Shown here: piece after piece, positions 17,151 through 24,315 of the stretch
How positions within the stretch are numbered: the stretch's first letter is position 1
How the letters are laid out: every line of letters begins with the position of its first letter
Origin: Chryseobacterium turcicum
Lineage (GTDB): Bacteria; Bacteroidota; Bacteroidia; Flavobacteriales; Weeksellaceae
Length of the DNA stretch: 64,000 nt
Assembly: GCF_021010565.1 (NCBI RefSeq)
Contig: NZ_JAJNAY010000001.1
Location: forward strand, 1,096,001-1,160,000
Direction of reading: 5' to 3'
The notes under the pieces: generated by a model
Databases searched by the model: none
What the model was told of the DNA's origin: nothing
What the model saw: the letters and a program-made list of their open reading frames with translations, nothing else
Made by a program: the position numbers and the translations under genes

Positions 17151-18194
17151 ATGAGAAGACTTCCCATTTATTTTTTAGTAGATATTTCCGAATCGATGAT
17201 TGGTGAGCCGATTGATCAGGTTCAGGAAGGTATTTCCACAATTGTAAGAGAATTAAAAAAAGATCCATATTCCTTAGAAACCGTCTGGATTTCTGTGGTG
17301 GGTTTTGCGGGTGAAGCAGAAGTGATTACTCCGTTGCAGGATATTATTTCGTTTTATCCACCAAAAATTCCTGTAGGTAGTGGAACTTCTTTAGCGAAAG
17401 GTCTTTTCAAAGTAATGGATTGTATTGACAAAGATATTGTAAAGACAACCTACGACAGAAAAGGTGACTGGAAACCCCTTGTTTTCCTTTTTACAGACGG
17501 AGTTCCTACCGATGATGCACAAATTGCCATCGACAAGTGGATTAAAAACTACCACGGAAAATCAAATACAATCGCCATTTCCATTGGTGAAAATACCAAT
17601 TATAAATTATTGGGTTCGCTTTCAGATAATGTTTTGTTGTTTAATAATAATTCGGAAAATTCTTACAAAGAGTTTTTCAAATGGGTAACCGATTCTATTA
17701 AAACAACCAGTCAGAGTGTTACCGAAGCCAATAAAGATGGAATTAATTTGTCTAAAATTGACCACAGTATTTTAGAAAAAGTTGATCCAGAAGCATTACA
17801 AAAATTCCCAGATAATAATTTTGTAGTGTTAAACGGAAAATGTTCAGAATCCAAGAAACCCTATTTAATTAAATATAAAAAAGCATTTACTGACTCCGGA
17901 ATTGCTGGGATGCAAACCCGATATTACCGACTGGAAGGAACTTACAAAATAGATGACGCTTCATATTACCGACTTTCTTCGGCGCAGAAAAGTAGTCAGA
18001 AAATTTCTGTAGAAGAACTTCATGGTGCTCCGTCTTGTCCGCATTGTGCTAATCCTATTGCTTTGGCGACTTGTTCGTGTGGTGGAATTCACTGTTTAAA
18101 AGGTGAAGGTTACAACGAATGCCCTTGGTGTGGAACGGGTGATCATTACGGATTCAGCAACGAAGGTTTTGATATCAACCGAACTTTAGGCTAA
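17151..18194 (+). CDS. VWA protein with C-terminal TerY-C zinc-binding domain
   Basis: A 347-residue protein. The N-terminal VWA domain (residues 1-200) has an intact MIDAS: D11-I-S-E-S15, then GSGTSLAKGLF and VFLFTDGVPTDD. The C-terminal part (about residues 220-347) ends in a cysteine-rich cluster, CPHCANPIALATCSCGG-HC-CPWCG (residues about 295-329), which matches the TerY-C metal-binding domain. In TerY-P systems this form is encoded beside a PP2C phosphatase and a kinase and probably brings metal sensing to the triad. Its stop codon abuts the PP2C start with no gap, so translation is probably coupled. Confidence 0.92.
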   Translation: MRRLPIYFLVDISESMIGEPIDQVQEGISTIVRELKKDPYSLETVWISVVGFAGEAEVITPLQDIISFYPPKIPVGSGTSLAKGLFKVMDCIDKDIVKTTYDRKGDWKPLVFLFTDGVPTDDAQIAIDKWIKNYHGKSNTIAISIGENTNYKLLGSLSDNVLLFNNNSENSYKEFFKWVTDSIKTTSQSVTEANKDGINLSKIDHSILEKVDPEALQKFPDNNFVVLNGKCSESKKPYLIKYKKAFTDSGIAGMQTRYYRLEGTYKIDDASYYRLSSAQKSSQKISVEELHGAPSCPHCANPIALATCSCGGIHCLKGEGYNECPWCGTGDHYGFSNEGFDINRTLG

Positions 18195-19553
18195 ATGGAA
18201 AACACAATTAGGCAGATTTTGAAAAATCATAATATCCAAAACAATAAAACGATGGATAAAGTGGTTTCAAAACTATTAACTCAGACGGAAATTCAAAACA
18301 ATCTACAGCTGATTATCGAAGCTCAGAATAAAATTATGCAGAAAGCAATTATTTATAAAGAAAGAGAAGAATTTGCCGATGCATTTTTTCCGATTACCAA
18401 CGCACATTCTAAAAAGAAATACGAATTTGTTTTTCCGATGGAGCAATTTCCGAATATCAGAATTAAAGATATTTCCGGATTAGAATTGGCAGGTTTAAGC
18501 TTTGAAGAAAATTCTATAAAAGGAATTCCTTTTGAAAGTGATGCTTACGATTTGCAGATTGAGTTTTTTCATGTTAATGATGAAGAAAATGTTGAATTCA
18601 AAAAATCGCAACTTTTCGTCAACGCAGACCCAAAAGATTTATGGAAGGATTTTCCGTCAGATAAAGAAGCACCTTTTCATAAAGCAGATGAAACAAAATT
18701 TAAAGGCAATTTTTCAGATAAAAAAATAGTTGTTGCTTCAAAAAGAGGCCGTTCTCATGCGCATGAAGGCAAATTCAGAGATGATGATTTTGCAGTCAAT
18801 GAATTGCCAAATTCTTGGAATATTATTTCAGTTTCCGATGGAGCAGGTTCGGCACAATTGGCGAGATATGGCTCTGAATTAGCAACTCAGTCGATTAATG
18901 ATTTCTTTAAAAATGAAGAAATTTTAGCTAAACTTGAGGTTGAGTTAAATAAAATTTTTAATTCTGAACAAGAGAATTCAGAAGCAAAACAAAACGTTAT
19001 AAAAACTCTTTATCAGGGAGTTTCTGATACTTTTAAAACGTTGAAGGAAAAAGCAGAAGAATACGAAGTTAGTTTAAGAGATTTACACGCCACTTTAATC
19101 TTTGCTTTGGTTAAAAAGTTTGATTTTGGATATGTTATTCTAAGTTTTGGCGTTGGCGATTGCCCGATTAATTTAATCAATGAAGATTTTTCTGATGTAA
19201 AATTATTAAACCTGATGGATGTTGGTGAATTTGGTGGCGGAACTCGTTTTGTCACGATGAATGAGATTTTTGATGATACTATTTCTTCCCGTTTCAAAAT
19301 TACTCATGTTAAAGATTTTTCAAAATTGATTTTAATGACCGACGGAATTTACGACCCGAAATTTATCACCGAAAATAAACTGGAAGACCTCGAAAGTTGG
19401 AAGACTTTCTTTGAAGATTTAAACGGCAATAATGAAGATGATGCGAAAGTTGATTTTGAAAATGACGAAAAAGTCGATGAACAATTACTTTCCTGGATGG
19501 ATTTCTGGAGCAAAGGAAATCATGATGATCGGACTTTGGCAGTGATTTATTAA
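18195..19553 (+). CDS. PP2C-family protein phosphatase of the TerY-P triad
   Basis: A 452-residue protein whose C-terminal two thirds is a metal-dependent PP2C-type Ser/Thr phosphatase. The N-terminal 180 residues are helical, of unknown fold. Metal-binding motifs are IISVSDGAGSAQLARYGSE (about residue 214), FGVGDCPINL, LILMTDGIYDPKF (about residue 382) and the terminal GNHDDRTLAVIY. It would remove phosphates placed by the kinase encoded 550 bp downstream. It abuts the VWA/TerY-C gene exactly. In known triads the VWA protein is thought to recruit or regulate the pair. Confidence 0.9.
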   Translation: MENTIRQILKNHNIQNNKTMDKVVSKLLTQTEIQNNLQLIIEAQNKIMQKAIIYKEREEFADAFFPITNAHSKKKYEFVFPMEQFPNIRIKDISGLELAGLSFEENSIKGIPFESDAYDLQIEFFHVNDEENVEFKKSQLFVNADPKDLWKDFPSDKEAPFHKADETKFKGNFSDKKIVVASKRGRSHAHEGKFRDDDFAVNELPNSWNIISVSDGAGSAQLARYGSELATQSINDFFKNEEILAKLEVELNKIFNSEQENSEAKQNVIKTLYQGVSDTFKTLKEKAEEYEVSLRDLHATLIFALVKKFDFGYVILSFGVGDCPINLINEDFSDVKLLNLMDVGEFGGGTRFVTMNEIFDDTISSRFKITHVKDFSKLILMTDGIYDPKFITENKLEDLESWKTFFEDLNGNNEDDAKVDFENDEKVDEQLLSWMDFWSKGNHDDRTLAVIY

Positions 19554-19563
19554 AAAAAATATA

Positions 19564-20061
19564 ATGGCGATTTGGCAATATACATGTATTCTTATTCCTT
19601 TAAGAAACTTTGAAAATAATTATATCAAATTTTTGCAGCAAGAGAAAACAGATTATAGAAAGGAAACTCATTATTTTTGGAATAACTTTTCATTAAGTAA
19701 ATCTGTAGTTTCAGAAAAAATAGATTTAAATATTTCAAAATATAAATCAGAAAATGAGAACTTTATTTATTGGAAAGGAGATTCCAATAATTTTGAGGAC
19801 AATGATTGTGAGATACAATCGAATAATGATTTTATTACTGAATTTGCAATTAGGTTTGATTTAAGAAATGCTAAAAATGTAAAGAAGTTTATTGATTTGC
19901 TTTTAGAGATAGCAATTGAAAATCAATTGAAATTTATGAATTTAAAATATGAATTTTTTAATGCTGAAAAAAACTTACTTATTGAAGATATTAAGAATTC
20001 AAATGGTATGAAATTTTTGGAAAATCCAGAAGAGTTTTTAAACTCATTATCTCAGAGCTAA
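19564..20061 (+). CDS. Unknown protein inserted in the TerY-P cluster
   Basis: A 165-residue protein not recognised. It begins MAIWQYTCILIPLRNFE and is rich in Lys, Asn, Glu and aromatic residues. It has no signal peptide, membrane helix or cysteine cluster. It starts 10 nt after the phosphatase stop and ends 39 nt before the kinase, so it is certainly in the operon. Its bases look more AT-rich than the flanking genes, suggesting separate acquisition. Small proteins opening with MAIWQ-type N-termini are sometimes immunity-like, but that is only an impression. A regulator or substrate adaptor of the kinase/phosphatase pair is equally possible. Confidence 0.75.
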   Translation: MAIWQYTCILIPLRNFENNYIKFLQQEKTDYRKETHYFWNNFSLSKSVVSEKIDLNISKYKSENENFIYWKGDSNNFEDNDCEIQSNNDFITEFAIRFDLRNAKNVKKFIDLLLEIAIENQLKFMNLKYEFFNAEKNLLIEDIKNSNGMKFLENPEEFLNSLSQS

Positions 20062-20100
20062 AAACGATGTTTCATTTTTAAAAATGATTTACAACCTCTC

Positions 20101-21615
20101 ATGAAAAAAACAACCTCCGTTTCTTCGATTTTAGACAATTCAAAATCGTATGAATATGTAGACGAAAACCCTGTAAAAGGTGGGGTGAAAGATGTTTATT
20201 TTTCACCGGATAGAAAATATGTGGTGGCTTTTTACAGAACTCCGCTTGAGAACGAACAAAAAGAAAGAATCAAACGGATTGTTTCTACCTATTTACCCAA
20301 TATTCAAAATGGAAATGCCTCAGGGTATTATTTGGATGAGGTTTTTAGATGGCCTTACGATATTGTTCAGAAAAATAATCTGACGGGAATTGTGGTTCCT
20401 ATTTACAGTCAGAAATTCTTTTTTGCCAAAGGATATGTTGGCTCAGATAATATTGCGGGTGGAGATAAAGTAGGGAAGTGGTTTACGGCTCCGATGTTTA
20501 GAAATCAGCATTATCCGCTTCGTTTAGACAAATCTGAATTGGGAGATTGGCTCAGCTATTTTCAAATTGCGATCAACATCACCCGCGGAATAAAAAAACT
20601 GCATCAGATGGGTTTGGCGCATTCTGACCTTTCTTATAATAATATTTTGGTAGATCCGGTTACGAAATCTGCCTGTATCATTGATATTGACGGATTGGTT
20701 GTTCCGAAATTATTTCCGCCTGAAGTTATCGGGACGGCAGACTTTATTGCTCCGGAAGTTTTAAAAACAAAACATTTGCATCTTCATGATCCCGGAAGGC
20801 AACTTCCCAATCAGAAAACTGACCTTCATGCTTTGGCAGTGTTAATTTATATGTATCTTCTTCGTCGTCATCCTTTAAGAGGTGGGAAAATCTGGGATCT
20901 TGATTCTGAAAAAGATGAAATATTCTCGATGGGTGAAAAAGCTCTTTTTGTAGAACATCCAACAGATTCCAGTAATAAAGTGCGAACAGAATATCTTAAA
21001 AAATGGGACTCATTTTGGGGGGATCCCACTAAAGTTCCTTATACAGTTGCTGGACCTTATTTATCTGAATTATTTAAAAAAGCTTTTATCGACGGACTTC
21101 ATGACCCGATTAAACGACCGTTGACGAATGAATGGGAAACTGCTTTGCTGAAAACCGTAGATCTTATTCAGCCTTGTCTTAATCCTGAGTGTAGTGAAAA
21201 ATGGTATGTTTTCGACAATACCCAAACTCCAAGATGCCCGTTTTGTGGAACTTCTCATAAAGGAACCTTGCCGGTTTTAGATTTATATTTTAAGTATGAT
21301 GATGAGGTTTGGAAACCCGAAAACCACCGATTAATGGTGTATCATAACCAGTATCTTTTCAAATGGCATGTTTCAAGAAAAGTGATTCGAAATGAAAGTC
21401 TTACGTTTGAAGATAAAAAACCGGTAGGATATTTTACTTTTTATCAGGATAAATGGGTTTTGGTGAATCAAACCTTAACGAGTATGAAAGATTTGACCGA
21501 ACAAAAAGAAATTCCGCCCAATTCAATGGTTGAATTGACTGAAGGCAAAAAAATATTGCTTTCTAATGAAGAAGGCGGAAGAATTATTTATGTCACGATG
21601 GCGAATATTCAATAG
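20101..21615 (+). CDS. Protein kinase with zinc ribbon and C-terminal FHA-like region (TerY-P triad)
   Basis: A 504-residue cytoplasmic Ser/Thr-kinase-like protein. The catalytic loop is AHSDLSYNNILVD (about residues 173-185; HSD for the usual HRD) and the metal-binding motif is DIDG in place of DFG, followed by GTADFIAPEVL. A four-cysteine ribbon (CLNPEC and CPFC, about residues 360-383) follows the kinase. The last 110 residues have FHA-like features (LFKWHVSRKVIRNE, W-V-L-V-N, NSMVELTEGKKILL). Together with the PP2C and VWA/TerY-C proteins this makes the phosphorylation triad described for Ter systems by comparative genomics. The FHA assignment is tentative, the kinase is firm. Confidence 0.88.
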   Translation: MKKTTSVSSILDNSKSYEYVDENPVKGGVKDVYFSPDRKYVVAFYRTPLENEQKERIKRIVSTYLPNIQNGNASGYYLDEVFRWPYDIVQKNNLTGIVVPIYSQKFFFAKGYVGSDNIAGGDKVGKWFTAPMFRNQHYPLRLDKSELGDWLSYFQIAINITRGIKKLHQMGLAHSDLSYNNILVDPVTKSACIIDIDGLVVPKLFPPEVIGTADFIAPEVLKTKHLHLHDPGRQLPNQKTDLHALAVLIYMYLLRRHPLRGGKIWDLDSEKDEIFSMGEKALFVEHPTDSSNKVRTEYLKKWDSFWGDPTKVPYTVAGPYLSELFKKAFIDGLHDPIKRPLTNEWETALLKTVDLIQPCLNPECSEKWYVFDNTQTPRCPFCGTSHKGTLPVLDLYFKYDDEVWKPENHRLMVYHNQYLFKWHVSRKVIRNESLTFEDKKPVGYFTFYQDKWVLVNQTLTSMKDLTEQKEIPPNSMVELTEGKKILLSNEEGGRIIYVTMANIQ

Positions 21616-21660
21616 GAGCGGACTTTAGTCCGCTTTTTAAAATCAAAAAACCAAAGGCTT
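21612..21660 (+). repeat. REP-like double hairpin, also terminator of the Ter cluster
   Basis: AGCGGACT-tt-AGTCCGCT (21617-21634) plus a T run is a strong terminator. It is followed by the small palindrome GGCTTTAGCC. The order (AATAGG, hairpin, GGCTTTAGCCAAAA) is the same as in the REP ends at 48-49 kb, so it is a variant REP used as a terminator. Confidence 0.75.
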
Positions 21661-21876
21661 TAGCCAAAACTTACTTTTTATTTTAGAAATTATGAATATC
21701 TGTAATTAGTAATAAGTTAGTTTTTAACAGCATATTTGTCTTTTCGTAGGAATCTAAGATGCTTTATATTTAATATGTTGAGATTCCTCCGGAAAGACAA
21801 CGTAACTGCTGATTTCTAATACTATGATTAAAAACGGACATTCGTATAGAAATTAAATAAGCTGTTTGTTTAAAAA

Positions 21877-23076
21877 TTACACCAATTCAAAAAAATCTCT
21901 TTTTCCAATCTTAATTTTTGTCTGTTTTAATAATTCAATTTCTGCAGTAGGGTCAGTCATTTTTACATTGTTAATTTGAATTCCGCCATTTTCAATTAAT
22001 CTTCGGGTGAAAGATTTGCTATCAGTATTTTTTAAATGATGACAAAGCTCAATTAAGCTGATTTTCGATTGATTTGGAAACAAAGATTCAATAGAAATTG
22101 GTTCAAATACTTTTTCTTCAAAATTCTTATTCTGAAACTGATTACTAAAAAACTGTTCAGCAAGTTCGGCCGACTCTTCATTATGGTATTGAGAAATAAT
22201 ATTTTTAGCAATGATTTTTTTAATGTTCATGGGATTTTCACCATCAGAAATTCTTGATTTTAAATTTTGCTTTTCTGCATTTGAAAAATCTGTGGTCAAA
22301 TCGATAAATTCATCAATCAAAGCATCGGGAATAGACATTGTTTTTCCAAACATTTCATTGGGTTCGTCGGTTAAACCGATAATATTATTTAAAGATTTAC
22401 TCATTTTTTCTTTTCCGTCGAGCCCTTTTAGTAAAGGCATACACATCACGATTTGTGGTGATATTTGATGAGTTTCCTGCAGTTGTCTTCCCATGGTACA
22501 GTTGAAAAGCTGGTCGGTTCCGCCCATTTCAATATCGCATTCTATTTTCACCGAATCAAATCCCTGCAAAATTGGGTAAACCAATTCATGCATGGCAATC
22601 GGAGAATTTTCAGTAAATCTTTTGTTAAAATCGTTTCTGTGCATCAGTTGAGCTACCGTAACTTTTGACATGAGCTGAATTACTTCTGAGAAGTTTAAAG
22701 CATCCAGCCACTCAGAATTGAAAACTATTTTTGTTTTTTCCACATCAATTACTTTTGAAAGCTGATTAATATACGTTTCTGCATTGTGTTGAACTTCTTC
22801 TTCGCTCAAAGGTTTTCTAGCTTTATTTTTTCCTGTTGGGTCGCCAATTCTTGCCGTGAAACTTCCGACAATGATGATAATCTGATGTCCCAAATCCTGA
22901 AACTGTTTCAGCTTTTTCAAAACAACGGCGTGTCCCAAATGTAAATCCGGAGCTGTAGGGTCAAAGCCAAGTTTGATGATGAGTTTTCTGTTTTCGTCTT
23001 CGGTTTGTTTTAATTTTTGTTCCAAACCGTTTTCTGGTAGAATAATTTCTACGTTTTCTTTTAATGTATTAATCAT
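21877..23076 (-). CDS. tyrS: Tyrosyl-tRNA synthetase
   Basis: A class I aminoacyl-tRNA synthetase that charges tRNA-Tyr. It has 399 residues, within the usual range. The HIGH-type motif is HLGH (residues 46-49, PTAPDLHLGHAVVLKKL), and EKMSKSLNN is the KMSKS loop. GGTDQLFN in the core contacts tyrosine. An S4-like RNA-binding domain occupies the last 60 residues. The ATG lies 18 nt downstream of a strong hairpin terminator, and a Tyr-rich leader reading frame precedes it, pointing to control by attenuation (see the leader and terminator entries). Confidence 0.96.
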   Translation of the reverse strand: MINTLKENVEIILPENGLEQKLKQTEDENRKLIIKLGFDPTAPDLHLGHAVVLKKLKQFQDLGHQIIIIVGSFTARIGDPTGKNKARKPLSEEEVQHNAETYINQLSKVIDVEKTKIVFNSEWLDALNFSEVIQLMSKVTVAQLMHRNDFNKRFTENSPIAMHELVYPILQGFDSVKIECDIEMGGTDQLFNCTMGRQLQETHQISPQIVMCMPLLKGLDGKEKMSKSLNNIIGLTDEPNEMFGKTMSIPDALIDEFIDLTTDFSNAEKQNLKSRISDGENPMNIKKIIAKNIISQYHNEESAELAEQFFSNQFQNKNFEEKVFEPISIESLFPNQSKISLIELCHHLKNTDSKSFTRRLIENGGIQINNVKMTDPTAEIELLKQTKIKIGKRDFFELV

Positions 23077-23094
23077 ATTGTTGAATTTTAAGCA

Positions 23095-23124
23095 TAAAAA
23101 AGCCCGAACAAATCTGTTCGGGCT
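23095..23124 (-). terminator. Attenuator hairpin in the tyrS leader
   Basis: On the minus strand AGCCCGAACA-gatt-TGTTCGGGCT then TTTTTT: a 10-bp intrinsic terminator placed between promoter and tyrS, 18 nt before the start codon. Its 5' arm (CCCGAAC) can alternatively pair with GTTCGGG inside the leader ORF (23176-23182), which would act as the antiterminator. Confidence 0.85.
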
Positions 23125-23147
23125 CCTTCAATATTGTAGTTTAAATT

Positions 23148-23246
23148 TTATTGAATTTTAGATATAGAAATACTTCCCGAACGATAGAACGGGTAATAAT
23201 AAGTGCTGAAAAACGGTAAACGTAAAATGCTGTTTAAGTGTTTCAT
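23148..23246 (-). CDS. Tyrosine-rich leader peptide of tyrS (attenuation control)
   Basis: A 32-codon reading frame in the tyrS leader. The peptide is aromatic-rich, with PFFSTYYYPFYR at residues 11-22. Four Tyr codons include three in a row (23193-23201). Immediately after them come CCCG (segment 1), GTTCGGG (segment 2), and downstream CCCGAAC (3) and GTTCGGG (4). Segments 1:2 and 3:4 give the terminating state; a ribosome stalled at Tyr codons would cover segment 1, free 2 to pair with 3 and prevent termination. This is classical amino-acid attenuation, inferred from sequence alone. The ATG lies 7 nt after a TATCTTTG -7 box. Confidence 0.77.
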   Translation of the reverse strand: MKHLNSILRLPFFSTYYYPFYRSGSISISKIQ

Positions 23247-23253
23247 TCTTTGG

Positions 23254-23261
23254 CAAAGATA
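23254..23261 (-). promoter_or_regulatory. -7 box of the tyrS promoter
   Basis: Minus-strand TATCTTTG, exact TAnnTTTG match; a TTG lies about 24 nt upstream (23286-23288). Transcription from here would include the leader peptide and attenuator. Confidence 0.7.
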
Positions 23262-23303
23262 CGAAGTTTTAGATAAAATGAATTTCAAGAATTTATTCCA
23301 AAT

Positions 23304-23341
23304 AAAAAAGCCCTAAAAATTAATATTTTCAGGGCTTTTAT
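23304..23341 (-). terminator. Terminator of the 23356-24171 gene
   Basis: AAAAGCCCT and AGGGCTTTT arms with A/T-rich inner pairing; T run on both strands. It separates this gene from tyrS. Confidence 0.85.
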
Positions 23342-23355
23342 TGTAAACGTTGCTT

Positions 23356-24171
23356 TTATTTTCTTGGCTTTTCTACTCCAATCCATGCTTCGCCTTCTCT
23401 TTTTACTTGGCTTAGGATGAATGTTTTAAAATCCTCAGTTTTGTATTCGATGTTATCTTTATTTTGCTCAAAAGGCATAATGTAGAAGAAATCTTTGTCT
23501 GTTTTATCACCTTTTGTTCCTTTTTTCACGGTCGGCATATATTTTTTCTCAAATTTATACTTCGGAAGATATTGCTTTACAGAAGCGTAAAATTTAGCAT
23601 TCTCTTTTTCGTTAGGAATAATGTCAACGATGCTAAATTTATCATTTTTCTTATCAACCCAAAGGTAATAGTTGGTTTCTTCGTGTGTTTTCTTGTTTAA
23701 AGAAGTGAATCCGAAGAATTCTTTAGGCACCAACTGCTTGATTTTTTCAGCATCTACTTTAGTGAAATATTCTCCTTGTGAAGGGTCTACATACGTTTCA
23801 AGATTCAACAATAATACCTCATTGTTCTGGAAATTTTTGTTTTTGAAATATTGGTCTAGAGATAATTCTGCGGTATGTCTAAGTTCTTTTCCTCTGTCAT
23901 CCAATTTTTTAGTAGGATTCTGAGGGTTTACTTTTTTTACAAAGTTGTACAACACAACAGGCTTGATGTCTGCAAGGTGAGGATACGTTTTAAGCTGTTC
24001 TGCTTTTACCAACCAATAATATTGTTGATAATAGTCGTCTTTATCAACAGGTTTTACAGTTTTATAAGAAAGAGCTAGTTTTTTAGAATTGAGAACTTTT
24101 CCGTATTTACCTTGTCCGAAAGCTAAGCTTGTACACAGTAAAGCAAAAAAAATAGTAATGTTTCTTTTCAT
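23356..24171 (-). CDS. Secreted protein of unknown function
   Basis: A 271-residue exported protein, not recognised. The signal peptide is MKRNITIFFALLCTSLAFGQ. Ten extra in-frame residues upstream (MKNKNNLCCK) would spoil it, so the ATG at 24171 was chosen. The mature part is lysine-rich and hydrophilic (for example KKYMPTVKKGTKGDKTDKDFFYIMPFEQNKDN), with no cysteines and no visible catalytic motif. Soluble periplasmic or surface localisation is likely. It has its own terminator. Adjacent genes give no functional hint. Confidence 0.82.
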   Translation of the reverse strand: MKRNITIFFALLCTSLAFGQGKYGKVLNSKKLALSYKTVKPVDKDDYYQQYYWLVKAEQLKTYPHLADIKPVVLYNFVKKVNPQNPTKKLDDRGKELRHTAELSLDQYFKNKNFQNNEVLLLNLETYVDPSQGEYFTKVDAEKIKQLVPKEFFGFTSLNKKTHEETNYYLWVDKKNDKFSIVDIIPNEKENAKFYASVKQYLPKYKFEKKYMPTVKKGTKGDKTDKDFFYIMPFEQNKDNIEYKTEDFKTFILSQVKREGEAWIGVEKPRK

Positions 24172-24271
24172 TTTACAACAGAGATTATTTTTATTTTTCA
24201 AATATAATTATTTATTAGATAATAAGTTTAATACTTAGTTAAATTATGCAAATATTATTGATTTTATTGAA

Positions 24272-24298
24272 CAAAAAATCCTGTACGAATACAGGATT
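24272..24298 (-). terminator. Terminator after asnB
   Basis: Minus-strand AATCCTGTA-ttcg-TACAGGATT followed by six T, 18 nt after the asnB stop. Confidence 0.88.
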
Positions 24299-24315
24299 GA
24301 TAAATTTCGTTGATT

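Noticed and set aside
14673..21615. Prophage or integrated island around the Ter cluster
   Set aside because: No integrase, tRNA target or phage structural genes; flanks are ordinary chromosomal genes.
23101..23124. T-box riboswitch before tyrS
   Set aside because: No T-box sequence or specifier hairpin is present; the Tyr-rich leader ORF with alternating stems explains the terminator better.
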